Assembly (NCBI GenBank): GCA_013322215.1
Contig: JAAMEZ010000058.1
Span: 744,001 to 808,000, forward strand
Origin: Martinezella rhizogenes
Lineage (GTDB): Bacteria; Pseudomonadota; Alphaproteobacteria; Rhizobiales; Rhizobiaceae
Direction: 5' to 3'
Length of the DNA stretch: 64,000 bases
Shown here piece by piece: positions 1 to 7,515 of the stretch. Positions within the stretch are counted from its first letter, which is position 1, and each line of letters begins with the position of its first letter. A program made the position numbers and the translations under genes. The notes under the pieces are model-generated. The model was not told the DNA's origin and searched no databases. It was given only the letters and a program-made list of their open reading frames with translations.

Positions 1-299
1 ATTGTGTCTTTGAGGGGCTGAAGCCCCCGTGCGCTTCTTCTCAGATGGTTTTGGATGGAACGATTTCAAGCATTGCGGCCGTTTCGCCCGATCGCCGCAG
101 CGCACTTATGCATGCTCCGACATGCTGCACTGCAAAAAACGCACGCGACAGACGCACCATGGTCATTGATAGTACCAACGGAGGCATGTCCGTGCTTCGT
201 CAGTCCCATATCCCAGTTTGATGCACTGAACGCGGCATAACCGGAGTTTGCAGTTTGATTCGCGGCGCTTGATCTTCATGTGCCGCCCAAGGAGTTTTC
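1..299. other. Intergenic region upstream of the MFS gene
   Basis: No convincing gene. A small hairpin (GGGGC, loop TGAA, GCCCC, about 14-27) could be the tail of a terminator for a gene outside the window, but no T-tract follows. The right end carries the AAGGAG ribosome binding site of the next gene at about 290-295. Confidence 0.5.
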
Positions 300-1517
300 G
301 TGAGCGATATTACCGCCGAGGTCCTCGATACCCAAACCGCCCTGGAGGCGCCGTCGCGCACCGCGATCGCGCTGGTGACCTTGGCGCTGGCTGTCGGCAG
401 CTTCGGTATCGGTACGGGCGAATTCGTCATCATGGGACTGCTGCCTAACGTAGCCGACACCTTTGGCGTGACGACACCGCAAGCAGGTCATGTGATCAGC
501 GCCTATGCGCTCGGCGTCGTGGTCGGTGCGCCGATCATTGCCGTGCTCGCCGCCAAGATGGCGCGCCGCACGCTGCTCCTCTTGATGATGGCGATCTTTG
601 CCGCCGGCAATATTTCCAGCGCCTTCGCACCGACCTTCGAAAGTTTCACGGCACTGCGCTTCATCACCGGCCTGCCGCACGGCGCTTATTTCGGCGTGGC
701 AGCGCTGGTTGCGGCCTCCATGGTGCCGGTGCACCGCCGCGTCAGAGCCGTCGGCCAGGTCATGCTTGGTCTGACGATCGCGACGCTCATCGGCACGCCG
801 ATCGCCACGTTCCTCGGCCAGATGCTCGAATGGCGCGCAGCCTTCATGATGGTCGGCGGCGTCGGCCTCGTCACAATGCTGCTGATCGCCCTCTTCCTGC
901 CGAAGGACAAGGTCGAGGAAGGCGCCAGCATCACCCGCGAGCTCGGCGCACTGAAGCGCATCCAGGTCTGGCTGACGCTTGGCGTTGCCGCTGTCGGCTT
1001 CGGTGGCATGTTTTCGATCTTCAGCTATGTCGCGACGACCACGACTGACGTTGCCGGCCTCGGCTCCGCCATGGTGCCGGTCGTGCTGGCGCTCTTCGGC
1101 ATCGGCATGAATGTCGGCAACATCGTCGGCTCGCGCCTCGGCGACATCTCGATCAAGGGAACGATCGGCGGCATGATGATCTTCAATATCATCATCATGA
1201 CTCTGTTCTCGCTGACGGCTGCCAACCCGATCATGCTCTGCGTCTGCGTGTTCCTGATCGGCTGCGGCTTTGCCGCCTGTCCGGCCGTGCAGACGCGGCT
1301 GATGGATGTGGCCGCGGATGCCCAGACGCTGGCTGCCGCCTCCAATCACTCCGCCTTCAACATCGCCAATGCGCTCGGCGCCTGGCTCGGCGGGCTCGTG
1401 ATCTCCTGGGGCTTCACGGCCGCTGCGACCGGCTATGTCGGCGCAGTTCTCTCCGTCGGCGGTCTTGCCGTATTTGCGCTCTCAGTTGGCCTGGAGCGCC
1501 GCACCGGGCGCGCATGA
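300..1517 (+). CDS. MFS efflux transporter, AraJ/SotB-like
   Basis: A 405-residue major facilitator superfamily protein of usual length, with about twelve hydrophobic segments, so an inner-membrane secondary transporter. The N-terminal GTGEFVIMGLLPNVA stretch followed by a long run of helices matches the DHA1 AraJ/SotB group of sugar or drug exporters; the substrate cannot be read from sequence. The GTG start at 300 sits behind AAGGAG at good spacing. Its last 36 bases overlap the 3' end of the convergent HxlR-type gene, so the two transcripts are antisense at their ends. Confidence 0.85.
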   Translation: MSDITAEVLDTQTALEAPSRTAIALVTLALAVGSFGIGTGEFVIMGLLPNVADTFGVTTPQAGHVISAYALGVVVGAPIIAVLAAKMARRTLLLLMMAIFAAGNISSAFAPTFESFTALRFITGLPHGAYFGVAALVAASMVPVHRRVRAVGQVMLGLTIATLIGTPIATFLGQMLEWRAAFMMVGGVGLVTMLLIALFLPKDKVEEGASITRELGALKRIQVWLTLGVAAVGFGGMFSIFSYVATTTTDVAGLGSAMVPVVLALFGIGMNVGNIVGSRLGDISIKGTIGGMMIFNIIIMTLFSLTAANPIMLCVCVFLIGCGFAACPAVQTRLMDVAADAQTLAAASNHSAFNIANALGAWLGGLVISWGFTAAATGYVGAVLSVGGLAVFALSVGLERRTGRA

Positions 1518-1886
1518 GGCTCCCGCGGTCGCCAATTGTTGGCGGCCGTCGTGGCAGAACACATTTTCCTCGCCCCACACGGCCATCGCCTTGATGATCG
1601 GCCCCAGGCTGGCGCCAAGCGGCGTCAGCGCATAATCGACGCGCGGCGGCACCACCGGAAAGACGGTGCGTGAAACCAGCCCCGATTCCTCCAGTTCCCG
1701 CAATTGCTTCGTCAGCATGCGCTGTGTCACCGATGGCAGCTTGCGACGGATTTCGTTGAAACGAAGCGTTCCCCCCAACAGGTGAAACAGAATCACACCC
1801 TTCCATTTGCCGTCGAGCAGGCTCAGCGTCGCCTCGACCGGGCATCCCGGGAAATTCCTGACAAGCTTGGAGCGGGGAACCGACAT
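1482..1886 (-). CDS. HxlR-family transcriptional regulator, possible redox sensor
   Basis: A winged-helix HxlR regulator of 134 residues. The core CPVEATLSLLDGKWK followed by RFNEIRRKLPSVTQRMLTKQLRELE is the family signature. Cys15 in the CPVE motif is at the place of the redox-active cysteine of YodB/QorR-type members, so sensing of quinones or oxidants is possible (inference). I start at the internal ATG at 1886 because AAGGAT lies about 8 bases ahead and families begin there; the upstream extension would read through the operator. It is divergent from a quinone-oxidoreductase-like gene, its likely target. Confidence 0.85.
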   Translation of the reverse strand: MSVPRSKLVRNFPGCPVEATLSLLDGKWKGVILFHLLGGTLRFNEIRRKLPSVTQRMLTKQLRELEESGLVSRTVFPVVPPRVDYALTPLGASLGPIIKAMAVWGEENVFCHDGRQQLATAGASCAPGAALQAN

Positions 1887-1901
1887 CGACAGTATCCTTT
1901 T

Positions 1902-1915
1902 TGTACCTACGTACA
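1902..1915. promoter_or_regulatory. Candidate HxlR operator, TGTAC-N4-GTACA
   Basis: TGTACCTACGTACA is a perfect 5-base dyad with a 4-base spacer, 16 bases before the HxlR start and about 75 before the divergent oxidoreductase. GTAC-containing palindromes of this kind are typical of HxlR-type autoregulated divergent promoters. Binding is inferred. Confidence 0.6.
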
Positions 1916-1990
1916 GAAATTGTGCATTCTTGCGCCTTTTGAGGATAATGCGCATCTAGCCTCTGTGCAACAAACCGAGGAGCTTCTCTC

Positions 1991-3004
1991 ATGCGCGCAG
2001 TCGCCTACAAGCAACCGCAACCCATCTCCGCAGAGACATCGCTGATCGACATCGAGCTACCGACGCCCGAAGCAAAGGGCCATGATCTACTCGTTGAGGT
2101 GAAGGCCGTTTCCGTCAATCCGGTCGATGTCAAAGTCCGTGCCAACGTCGCTTCGAGCGAAGGCGCCTACAAGATCCTCGGCTGGGATGCTGCCGGCATC
2201 GTCAAGGCGATTGGCCCCGATGTCACCATGTTCAAGCCGGGTGATGAGGTCTTCTATGCCGGCGCCATCAACCGCGATGGTTCGAATGCCGAATTCCATC
2301 TCGTCGACGAACGCATCGTCGGCGCCAAGCCGAAGAGCCTCGATTTTCCGGCCGCAGCCGCACTGCCGCTGACCTCGATCACAGCCTATGAGGCATTGTT
2401 CGACCGCCTGAAAGTACAAGACCCGGTTCCCGGCGTCACCAATGCCATCCTCATCATCGGCGGGGCCGGCGGTGTCGGATCGATCACCATCCAGATCGCC
2501 CGCGCACTGACCGATCTCACCATCGTCGCCACGGCCTCCCGCCCGGAAACGCAGGCCTGGGTCAAGGAACTGGGCGCCCATCACGTCATCGATCATTCGA
2601 AGCCGCTTGCGCCACAGATCGAAGCGCTCGGCATCGGCGCTCCCGCTTTCGTGTTCTCAACGACGAATACGTCAGATCATATCGGCTCGATCGTCGAAGC
2701 CATCGCGCCACAGGGCCGGTTTGCGCTCATCGACGACCCGAAGACGCTCGATGTCGTGCCCTTCAAGCGCAAGGCGGTTTCGATCCACTGGGAACTGATG
2801 TTCACCCGTCCCCTGTTCAACACAGCCGACCAGATCGAGCAGCACAAGCTGCTGACAAAGGTTGCCGAGCTGGTGGATGCCGGCAAGATTCGCTCGACGC
2901 TGACGGAGACCGCGGGCACGATCAATGCCGCCAACCTGAAGAAGGCGCATGCCCTTGTGGAGACCGGCAAGATGAAGGGCAAGGTCGTTCTGGCCGGTTT
3001 CTGA
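1991..3004 (+). CDS. Zinc-independent medium-chain alcohol dehydrogenase/quinone oxidoreductase family protein
   Basis: A 337-residue MDR-superfamily oxidoreductase. It has a GroES-like N-terminal domain (about 1-125, with KAVSVNPVDVKVR) and a Rossmann domain with the nucleotide loop GGAGGVGSITIQIA near residue 155. The protein contains no cysteine, so the catalytic and structural zinc sites of true alcohol dehydrogenases are absent; quinone or enal reduction with NAD(P)H is more likely. The ATG follows GAGGAG. It is divergent from the HxlR regulator with one dyad between them, a common quinone/electrophile-response arrangement. Confidence 0.85.
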   Translation: MRAVAYKQPQPISAETSLIDIELPTPEAKGHDLLVEVKAVSVNPVDVKVRANVASSEGAYKILGWDAAGIVKAIGPDVTMFKPGDEVFYAGAINRDGSNAEFHLVDERIVGAKPKSLDFPAAAALPLTSITAYEALFDRLKVQDPVPGVTNAILIIGGAGGVGSITIQIARALTDLTIVATASRPETQAWVKELGAHHVIDHSKPLAPQIEALGIGAPAFVFSTTNTSDHIGSIVEAIAPQGRFALIDDPKTLDVVPFKRKAVSIHWELMFTRPLFNTADQIEQHKLLTKVAELVDAGKIRSTLTETAGTINAANLKKAHALVETGKMKGKVVLAGF

Positions 3005-3105
3005 ACGAGCAAAAACCATGGCAAGTCAGGCCGGGCGCGTGTCGTCCGGCCACCTTGTTTTAACGCATTTGCACCAGGTTTTGTTGCATCGCAAAAATTT
3101 GCAGC

Positions 3106-3146
3106 CGCCTAAACAAATTTTTATCGCAGGATCGAGCGTTTAGGCG
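3106..3146. promoter_or_regulatory. Inverted repeat in the mgtE upstream region
   Basis: CGCCTAAAC (3106-3114) and GTTTAGGCG (3138-3146) are perfect 9-base arms around an AT-rich 23-base spacer. It lies about 215 bases before mgtE and 100 after the oxidoreductase stop. It could be a weak terminator for the upstream gene or an operator; the sequence does not decide. Confidence 0.35.
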
Positions 3147-3295
3147 CTTCCACCTCTTGACTTTTCATGCCTTCGGCGCGACTTCTCCGCACGTGGGGAA
3201 CAGTGTTTTCCATACCGATTAACCGGAGCCATCTTTCGATGCCTAGCGACAGTAGTAGTCGATTGCCTTTGCCGTCAGTAGCATTCGTGCACTAA

Positions 3296-3354
3296 CCGAC
3301 TCCTGTCGGCTCGCCACGATCCGCTACGACGGCGGATCGACCGGAAAGGCGAGC
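3296..3354 (+). promoter_or_regulatory. Structured 5' leader abutting the mgtE start codon
   Basis: Two alternative or stacked hairpins end 4 bases before the mgtE ATG. The first is CCGAC/GTCGG (3296-3300 with 3305-3309). The second is an outer stem GCTCGCC/GGCGAGC (3309-3315 with 3348-3354) enclosing an inner stem CGATCCGC/GCGGATCG (3317-3324 with 3332-3339). The only Shine-Dalgarno-like sequence (GGAAAGG, 3343-3349) falls in or beside the outer stem, so folding should hide it. G3309 is shared, making the first hairpin and the outer stem mutually competitive. Confidence 0.5.
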
Positions 3355-3358
3355 TATA

Positions 3359-4732
3359 ATGAACATAAACAGCTTTCCAGCGCGGGCCGGCAACGCCGCT
3401 CGTGCCTTCATCAATAACAATCGCGCCGTCACCATTGCGGAACGCGTCGAGGCTCTGAACGCGGTAGACGTGGCAGAGGCTGCGCGCATCCTCGCCAAAA
3501 TGCCGGAAGAGCGCGCCGTGCGCATCCTCGACCGGCCGGAACTGCGCAACGCACACGCCATTCTCGAAGTCATGGGCAATGCGGACGCCGCACGGCTGCT
3601 GCACGGCATGTCCAACGACCGCGTCGCCGACGTGCTGCTCGAAATGGATACCGATACGCGCGCCCGGCTCTTCGCCACCTTCGACGAGCACGCAAGGCAG
3701 GCGATCCAGGGCCTGATGGGCTATCCGCCGCGCACGGCTGGCGGCATCATGACGACGGAATTCGTCAGCGTGCTGGCAAGCTGGACGGTTGCACAGACGC
3801 TCGATCACGTTCGCCAGGTCGAGCGCTCCCGCGAAACGGTCTACGCCATCTATGTCCTCGATGACGAAACCCATGTGCTGCTACATGTCGTAACGCTGCG
3901 CCGCCTCATCACCGGCGAGCCGGATGCCTGCATCCTGACCGTCGCCCAGAAGGGCACGCCGGTCACGGCACCGCCGCTGATGAAGCAGGAGGACGTCGCG
4001 CGCCTGATCCGGCGCCACGATCTGCTGGCGCTTCCGGTCGTCGACGACAAGGGCCACATGCTCGGCATCGTCACGGTCGACGACGTTATCGACACGATGA
4101 TCGCCGACACGACCGAAGACGCCCAGAAGTTCGGTGGTATGGAGGCTCTCGGCCAACCCTATATGAAGATCAGCTTTGCGGGCATGATCCGCAAGCGCGC
4201 CGGCTGGCTCGCAGCCCTCTTCCTCGGGGAAATGCTGACGGCAAGCGCCATGCAGCATTTCGAAGGCGAGCTGGAGAAGGCCGTCGTGCTGACGCTCTTC
4301 ATCCCGCTCATCATGAGCTCGGGCGGCAATTCCGGTTCGCAAGCGACATCGCTGATCATCCGGGCGCTGGCGCTCGGCGAACTCAAGCTTTCGGACTGGT
4401 GGCGCGTGGCGCTTCGCGAACTACCGACCGGCATCGTGCTCGGCGCGATCCTCGGCCTCGTCGGCTTCGCCCGCATCGTGCTCTGGCAGAACATCGGCCT
4501 CTTCGACTACGGCCCGCACTGGCAGCTGGTCGCCCTGACCGTCTTCGCTGCCCTCATCGGCATCGTCACCTTCGGCTCGCTGGCCGGCTCGATGCTGCCG
4601 TTCGTTTTGCAGAAGCTGCGGCTCGACCCCGCCAGCGCATCGGCGCCCTTCGTCGCGACGCTGGTCGATGTCACCGGTCTGGTGATCTATTTCTCGGTGG
4701 CGCTGCTGATCCTCAGCGGCACGATGCTCTGA
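3359..4732 (+). CDS. mgtE: Magnesium transporter MgtE
   Basis: A 457-residue MgtE, normal family length, forming an inner-membrane Mg2+ channel. Order: an N-terminal superhelical MgtE_N domain of short repeats (about 25-130), two CBS modules (about 140-260, ending GIVTVDDVIDTMIADTTEDAQKFGG), then five membrane helices. The selectivity segment PLIMSSGGNSGSQATSLIIRA near residue 320 is diagnostic. Cytoplasmic Mg2+ normally locks the channel through the CBS and N domains. It stands alone, with a structured leader before it and a strong terminator after it. Confidence 0.95.
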   Translation: MNINSFPARAGNAARAFINNNRAVTIAERVEALNAVDVAEAARILAKMPEERAVRILDRPELRNAHAILEVMGNADAARLLHGMSNDRVADVLLEMDTDTRARLFATFDEHARQAIQGLMGYPPRTAGGIMTTEFVSVLASWTVAQTLDHVRQVERSRETVYAIYVLDDETHVLLHVVTLRRLITGEPDACILTVAQKGTPVTAPPLMKQEDVARLIRRHDLLALPVVDDKGHMLGIVTVDDVIDTMIADTTEDAQKFGGMEALGQPYMKISFAGMIRKRAGWLAALFLGEMLTASAMQHFEGELEKAVVLTLFIPLIMSSGGNSGSQATSLIIRALALGELKLSDWWRVALRELPTGIVLGAILGLVGFARIVLWQNIGLFDYGPHWQLVALTVFAALIGIVTFGSLAGSMLPFVLQKLRLDPASASAPFVATLVDVTGLVIYFSVALLILSGTML

Positions 4733-4753
4733 GGATAATCAAACTGTCATTGT

Positions 4754-4779
4754 AAAAGGGGCCGGCAACGGCCCCTTTT
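4754..4779. terminator. Bidirectional intrinsic terminator
   Basis: A perfect 10-base stem AAAAGGGGCC / GGCCCCTTTT with loop GGCAAC lies between the convergent mgtE and Lrp-family genes. A-rich and T-rich flanks let it work in both directions. Confidence 0.9.
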
Positions 4780-4798
4780 CATTTTCACTCCGGCTGCT

Positions 4799-5272
4799 TC
4801 ATTCAGGCTGTGGCAGTTTCAGAGCACCATTGGTCTTGATGGTGCGGATGGCGAAGTTCGAGCGCAGATCGACCACGCCGGGAAGCACCAGAAGCTTTTC
4901 AGACATTACCTTCTCATAGGCGGCCAGATCCTCCACCACGACCTCCGCCAGAAAATCGGCCGAGCCCGAAATCAGATGGCAGGCGACGACTTCCGGTATG
5001 GCGAGCAATGCGGCCTGCTGCGTTTCGGAATTCTCCTTCGAATGATGGCCGACCTTGAGTTCGACGAAAACCGTGAGACCGAGACCGGCCTCCTTGCGAT
5101 CGATATCCGCGCGGTAGCCGCGCAAGAGCCCGGATTTTTCCAGATTGCGAATGCGTCTCAGACAGGGAGACGGCGAGAGGTTTACCCGCTCGGCGATCTC
5201 GACATTGGTGGCGCGCGCATCCTCCTGCAGGCAGTTGAGGATCGCGATATCGAATTTATCCAGTTTTGGCAT
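4799..5272 (-). CDS. Lrp/AsnC-family transcriptional regulator
   Basis: A 157-residue feast/famine regulator. An N-terminal HTH (LDKFDIAILNCLQEDARATN then LSPSPCLRRIRNLEKSG) is followed by an AsnC/RAM ligand-binding domain (FVELKVGH through GSADFLAEVVVED). The start at 5272 gives the family-typical MPKLDKFDI; a longer frame opens at 5320 but neither has a strong ribosome site. It is divergent from an EamA-type exporter, as often seen for Lrp-type regulators that control amino-acid export. Confidence 0.88.
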   Translation of the reverse strand: MPKLDKFDIAILNCLQEDARATNVEIAERVNLSPSPCLRRIRNLEKSGLLRGYRADIDRKEAGLGLTVFVELKVGHHSKENSETQQAALLAIPEVVACHLISGSADFLAEVVVEDLAAYEKVMSEKLLVLPGVVDLRSNFAIRTIKTNGALKLPQPE

Positions 5273-5366
5273 ATCAAGGAAATCCAATCGCCCATATTGG
5301 CAGATTATTGCTGATAGCATGATTTTGGAGCCATAACTAGCAAGGACATGCCCCGGCCTTCGGCGC

Positions 5367-5390
5367 TATCTTTTCCTCATTCGAAAGATA
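5367..5390. promoter_or_regulatory. Candidate operator between the Lrp and EamA genes
   Basis: TATCTTT (5367-5373) and AAAGATA (5384-5390) are perfect 7-base arms with a 10-base spacer, in the 144-base divergent region and 27 bases before the exporter start. AT-rich dyads of this type fit Lrp-family sites. Which promoter it overlaps is not established. Confidence 0.4.
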
Positions 5391-5416
5391 ACCGGATCGT
5401 TGGAAAGGATATGTCG

Positions 5417-6319
5417 ATGACTGCTTTGTCTCTCTCCACCCGCAAGGCAACCCCCACTATGGTCGGCTATGCCGGTGCCATCGTCACCGTCTTGATCTGG
5501 GCAAACTGGATTCTTGCAACCCGCCACACCGCCGAAACGCAGATGGGCACCATCGATCTCGGCCTGATCCGCTATGGCGTGCCGGCGCTGGTGCTGGCTC
5601 CCGTCTGGTGGCGGACGGGCCTGCTGCCGAAGGGCGTGCCGCTGAAGCTGCTGGCGCTGATGGTCTGCGGTTCCGGCGCCCTCTTCTTCCAGCTCACCAC
5701 CTTCGCCATCCAGTTCACGCCTGCCTCCTCGGCCGGCATCCTGCTCGGTGGCTCCATGCCGCTGGCCGCCGCCCTGATCGGCGTGCTCTTGTTCCGCGAA
5801 CGGCTCGACATCACCCGTTGGCTCGGCCTTGGCGGCATCGTCGCCGGCGTCGTCATCCTGCTTGCCCGCAGCCTCTATGGCGTGCAGATCTCCTGGGAGG
5901 GCTTTACGCTGCTGCCGCTTGCCGCCCTGCTCTGGGCAACCTACACCCACGCCTTCCGCCGCTCCGGCCTCAGTGCCGTGCAATCGAGCGCCATCATCGC
6001 CGTCTGGTCGTTCCTGATCCATGTCGGATTGGCCGCCATCTTCGGCAGCTCGCTTGCCTCGGTGCCGCTACCGGAAATCGGCCTGCAGATCGTCAGCCAG
6101 GGACTGCTGTCAGGCCTTGCCGCCACGCTTGCCTATGGTCTTGCCGTGCAGGCTCTCGGCGGCACGCAGGCCGCAGCCTTCACCGCCATCACCCCTGTTC
6201 TCGCCACGATCGGCGGCGGCTTTCTGCTCGGCGAAGAAATCGGAATGGCCGGGATTGCAGCAGCGATTGTCACGGGACTTGGAGTGGCGCTTTCGACCGG
6301 GCTGCTGGCACGGCGATAA
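5417..6319 (+). CDS. DMT-superfamily EamA transporter
   Basis: A roughly 300-residue protein with about ten membrane helices and two EamA repeats, the usual drug/metabolite transporter layout (GGSMPLAAALIGVLLFRERL in the first repeat, TPVLATIGGGFLLGEEIGM in the second). Such proteins export amino acids or other small metabolites. I use the ATG at 5417, placed about 8 bases after GGAAAGGA; upstream ATGs at 5348 and 5411 are poorly spaced. The divergent Lrp-type gene is its likely regulator. Substrate unknown. Confidence 0.85.
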   Translation: MTALSLSTRKATPTMVGYAGAIVTVLIWANWILATRHTAETQMGTIDLGLIRYGVPALVLAPVWWRTGLLPKGVPLKLLALMVCGSGALFFQLTTFAIQFTPASSAGILLGGSMPLAAALIGVLLFRERLDITRWLGLGGIVAGVVILLARSLYGVQISWEGFTLLPLAALLWATYTHAFRRSGLSAVQSSAIIAVWSFLIHVGLAAIFGSSLASVPLPEIGLQIVSQGLLSGLAATLAYGLAVQALGGTQAAAFTAITPVLATIGGGFLLGEEIGMAGIAAAIVTGLGVALSTGLLARR

Positions 6320-6343
6320 ACCTATTATCTCCAAGATATCAAT

Positions 6344-6368
6344 CGAAGGCTGCCATAGGCAGCCTTCG
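6344..6368 (+). terminator. Terminator-like hairpin after the EamA gene
   Basis: An 11-base perfect stem CGAAGGCTGCC / GGCAGCCTTCG with loop ATA, 24 bases after the stop codon. There is no T-tract, so it may stabilise the 3' end rather than terminate by itself. Confidence 0.55.
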
Positions 6369-6403
6369 GCATTGAAAGCCGCATCACCTGATGCTAATTT
6401 TGA

Positions 6404-6420
6404 TGATAACGGAGATATCA
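6404..6420 (+). promoter_or_regulatory. Candidate autoregulatory dyad over the vapB ribosome site
   Basis: TGATA-N7-TATCA (6404-6408 and 6416-6420) encloses the GGAG ribosome binding site and ends directly at the antitoxin ATG. VapB-type antitoxins usually repress their own operon, so this is a plausible operator, though the arms are short. Confidence 0.35.
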
Positions 6421-6618
6421 ATGCGGACCACCGTAGCCATCGATGACAAATTGCTCGCTGATGCACGCGAGGTTACCGGCCTTGCCGAAACTTCGGCGAT
6501 CCTGCGCGAGGCATTGAAAGCCCTTGTAGAGCGGGAAGCAGCCAGAACCCTGATACGTCTCGGCGGCACCGAACCGGATATCACGGCTCCCCCTCGTCGC
6601 CAGTTTGGCATCGAATGA
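6421..6618 (+). CDS. vapB: VapB-type antitoxin
   Basis: A 65-residue antitoxin. The N-terminal MRTTVAIDDKLLADAREVTG is the ribbon-helix-helix type seen in Rhizobiales VapB proteins (type II antitoxin, MDT-x-hydrophobic pattern), and the C-terminal half is charged and likely disordered for binding the toxin. The ATG at 6421 is used because GGAG lies 7 bases ahead; an in-frame ATG at 6391 has none. The stop overlaps the toxin start by four bases (ATGA), showing translational coupling. Confidence 0.85.
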   Translation: MRTTVAIDDKLLADAREVTGLAETSAILREALKALVEREAARTLIRLGGTEPDITAPPRRQFGIE

Positions 6619-6980
6619 TCCTGGTCGATACGTCGATCTGGATCGATCACTTTCATTCGCCGGAGGCTCGGCTCCAAACTCTGCTGGAGCAAAAACAAGT
6701 CGTCGTTCATCCTTTCGTCGTCGGCGAAATCGGCCTTAGAAATCTGCGGCAATACGATCTCGTGATAGGAAGCCTCCGCCGACTGCCTCCAATTGCGAAA
6801 GCCTCGGATGAGGATGTTCTTTATTTCATCCGGAGCAACAAACTGCAGGGAACGGGAATCGGCTATATCGATGCCCATCTCGCGGCGGCTGCGATCCTGA
6901 TGCCTGGAACTTATCTCTGGACACGCGACAGACGGCTGCAGCGTGTCGCCGAAAACCTCGGAATTGCCGTAGCGGCATAA
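6615..6980 (+). CDS. vapC: VapC-type PIN-domain ribonuclease toxin
   Basis: A 121-residue PIN domain, typical VapC length. The metal-binding acidic residues are in place: Asp5 (LVDTSIWIDH), Glu38 (VVGEIGLRN), Asp86 (GIGYIDAHLAA) and Asp105 (LWTRDRRL). VapC toxins cleave structured RNAs such as initiator tRNA or rRNA loops; the target here is unknown. It overlaps the antitoxin by 4 bases and ends one base before the convergent GNAT gene. All catalytic residues look intact, so it is probably functional. Confidence 0.9.
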   Translation: MILVDTSIWIDHFHSPEARLQTLLEQKQVVVHPFVVGEIGLRNLRQYDLVIGSLRRLPPIAKASDEDVLYFIRSNKLQGTGIGYIDAHLAAAAILMPGTYLWTRDRRLQRVAENLGIAVAA

Positions 6981-6981
6981 T

Positions 6982-7509
6982 TCAGAAACGAAGCGCCATC
7001 GCCACGCGTCTCACCGGATCAGCGCCGTGGGCAACTTCATTTTCCAGGATCTGCGTGAGAACGGCTGGCCTTTCCTCGTCATCCAGGATGCGAAACCCCA
7101 TGGAGGCATAGAAAGGCGCGTTGAAGGCGACCTGCCGGTCTGTGGTAAGCGTGACGCCCGCAGCATCTTGAGCTCTGGCCGCTTCAATCACAGCCTCCAT
7201 CAGCCGCCTCCCGACACCTCGCTTCTGCCAGTGCCTGACGACATCGAGTTCGGCGATGTGAACGCAGCCATGCTTGCGGATACCGGCCAGAAAGCCGAAC
7301 GGTCGGTCCTCACCATCAACGGCAACGAACAGCAGCTGCTCCGCCAGAGATTGCCGCAGCACATCGAGAGGCAGCGATGTGGGTTCGCAGGCGACCGCAC
7401 CAGCCTCATGCAAAGCCCAGAAGGCATCGACCTCGATGTCGGCAAGCAAATTCAGCTCATCGGCCCTGGCCGAGCGGATCGCCCAGGCGTCCTCTGCTAT
7501 ATCGGTCAT
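6982..7509 (-). CDS. GNAT-family N-acetyltransferase
   Basis: A 175-residue GCN5-related acetyltransferase. The acetyl-CoA loop is QKRGVGRRLMEAV after the beta strand HIAELDVV, and the C-terminal NAPFYASMGFRIL is the usual motif B. The acceptor substrate cannot be predicted. It begins 6 bases after the ETF-QO stop on the same strand, so the two are probably co-transcribed, although a functional link is not obvious. Confidence 0.85.
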   Translation of the reverse strand: MTDIAEDAWAIRSARADELNLLADIEVDAFWALHEAGAVACEPTSLPLDVLRQSLAEQLLFVAVDGEDRPFGFLAGIRKHGCVHIAELDVVRHWQKRGVGRRLMEAVIEAARAQDAAGVTLTTDRQVAFNAPFYASMGFRILDDEERPAVLTQILENEVAHGADPVRRVAMALRF

Positions 7510-7515
7510 TCCATC

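Noticed and set aside
276..1349. Long minus-strand frame (357 codons) antisense to the MFS gene
   Set aside because: Composition is Arg/His/Asp-rich as expected from a high-GC antisense shadow; no ribosome site or recognisable domain.
3005..3358. M-box (Mg2+ riboswitch) before mgtE
   Set aside because: The conserved M-box core and a terminator were not found; the hairpins seen are local and adjoin the start codon.
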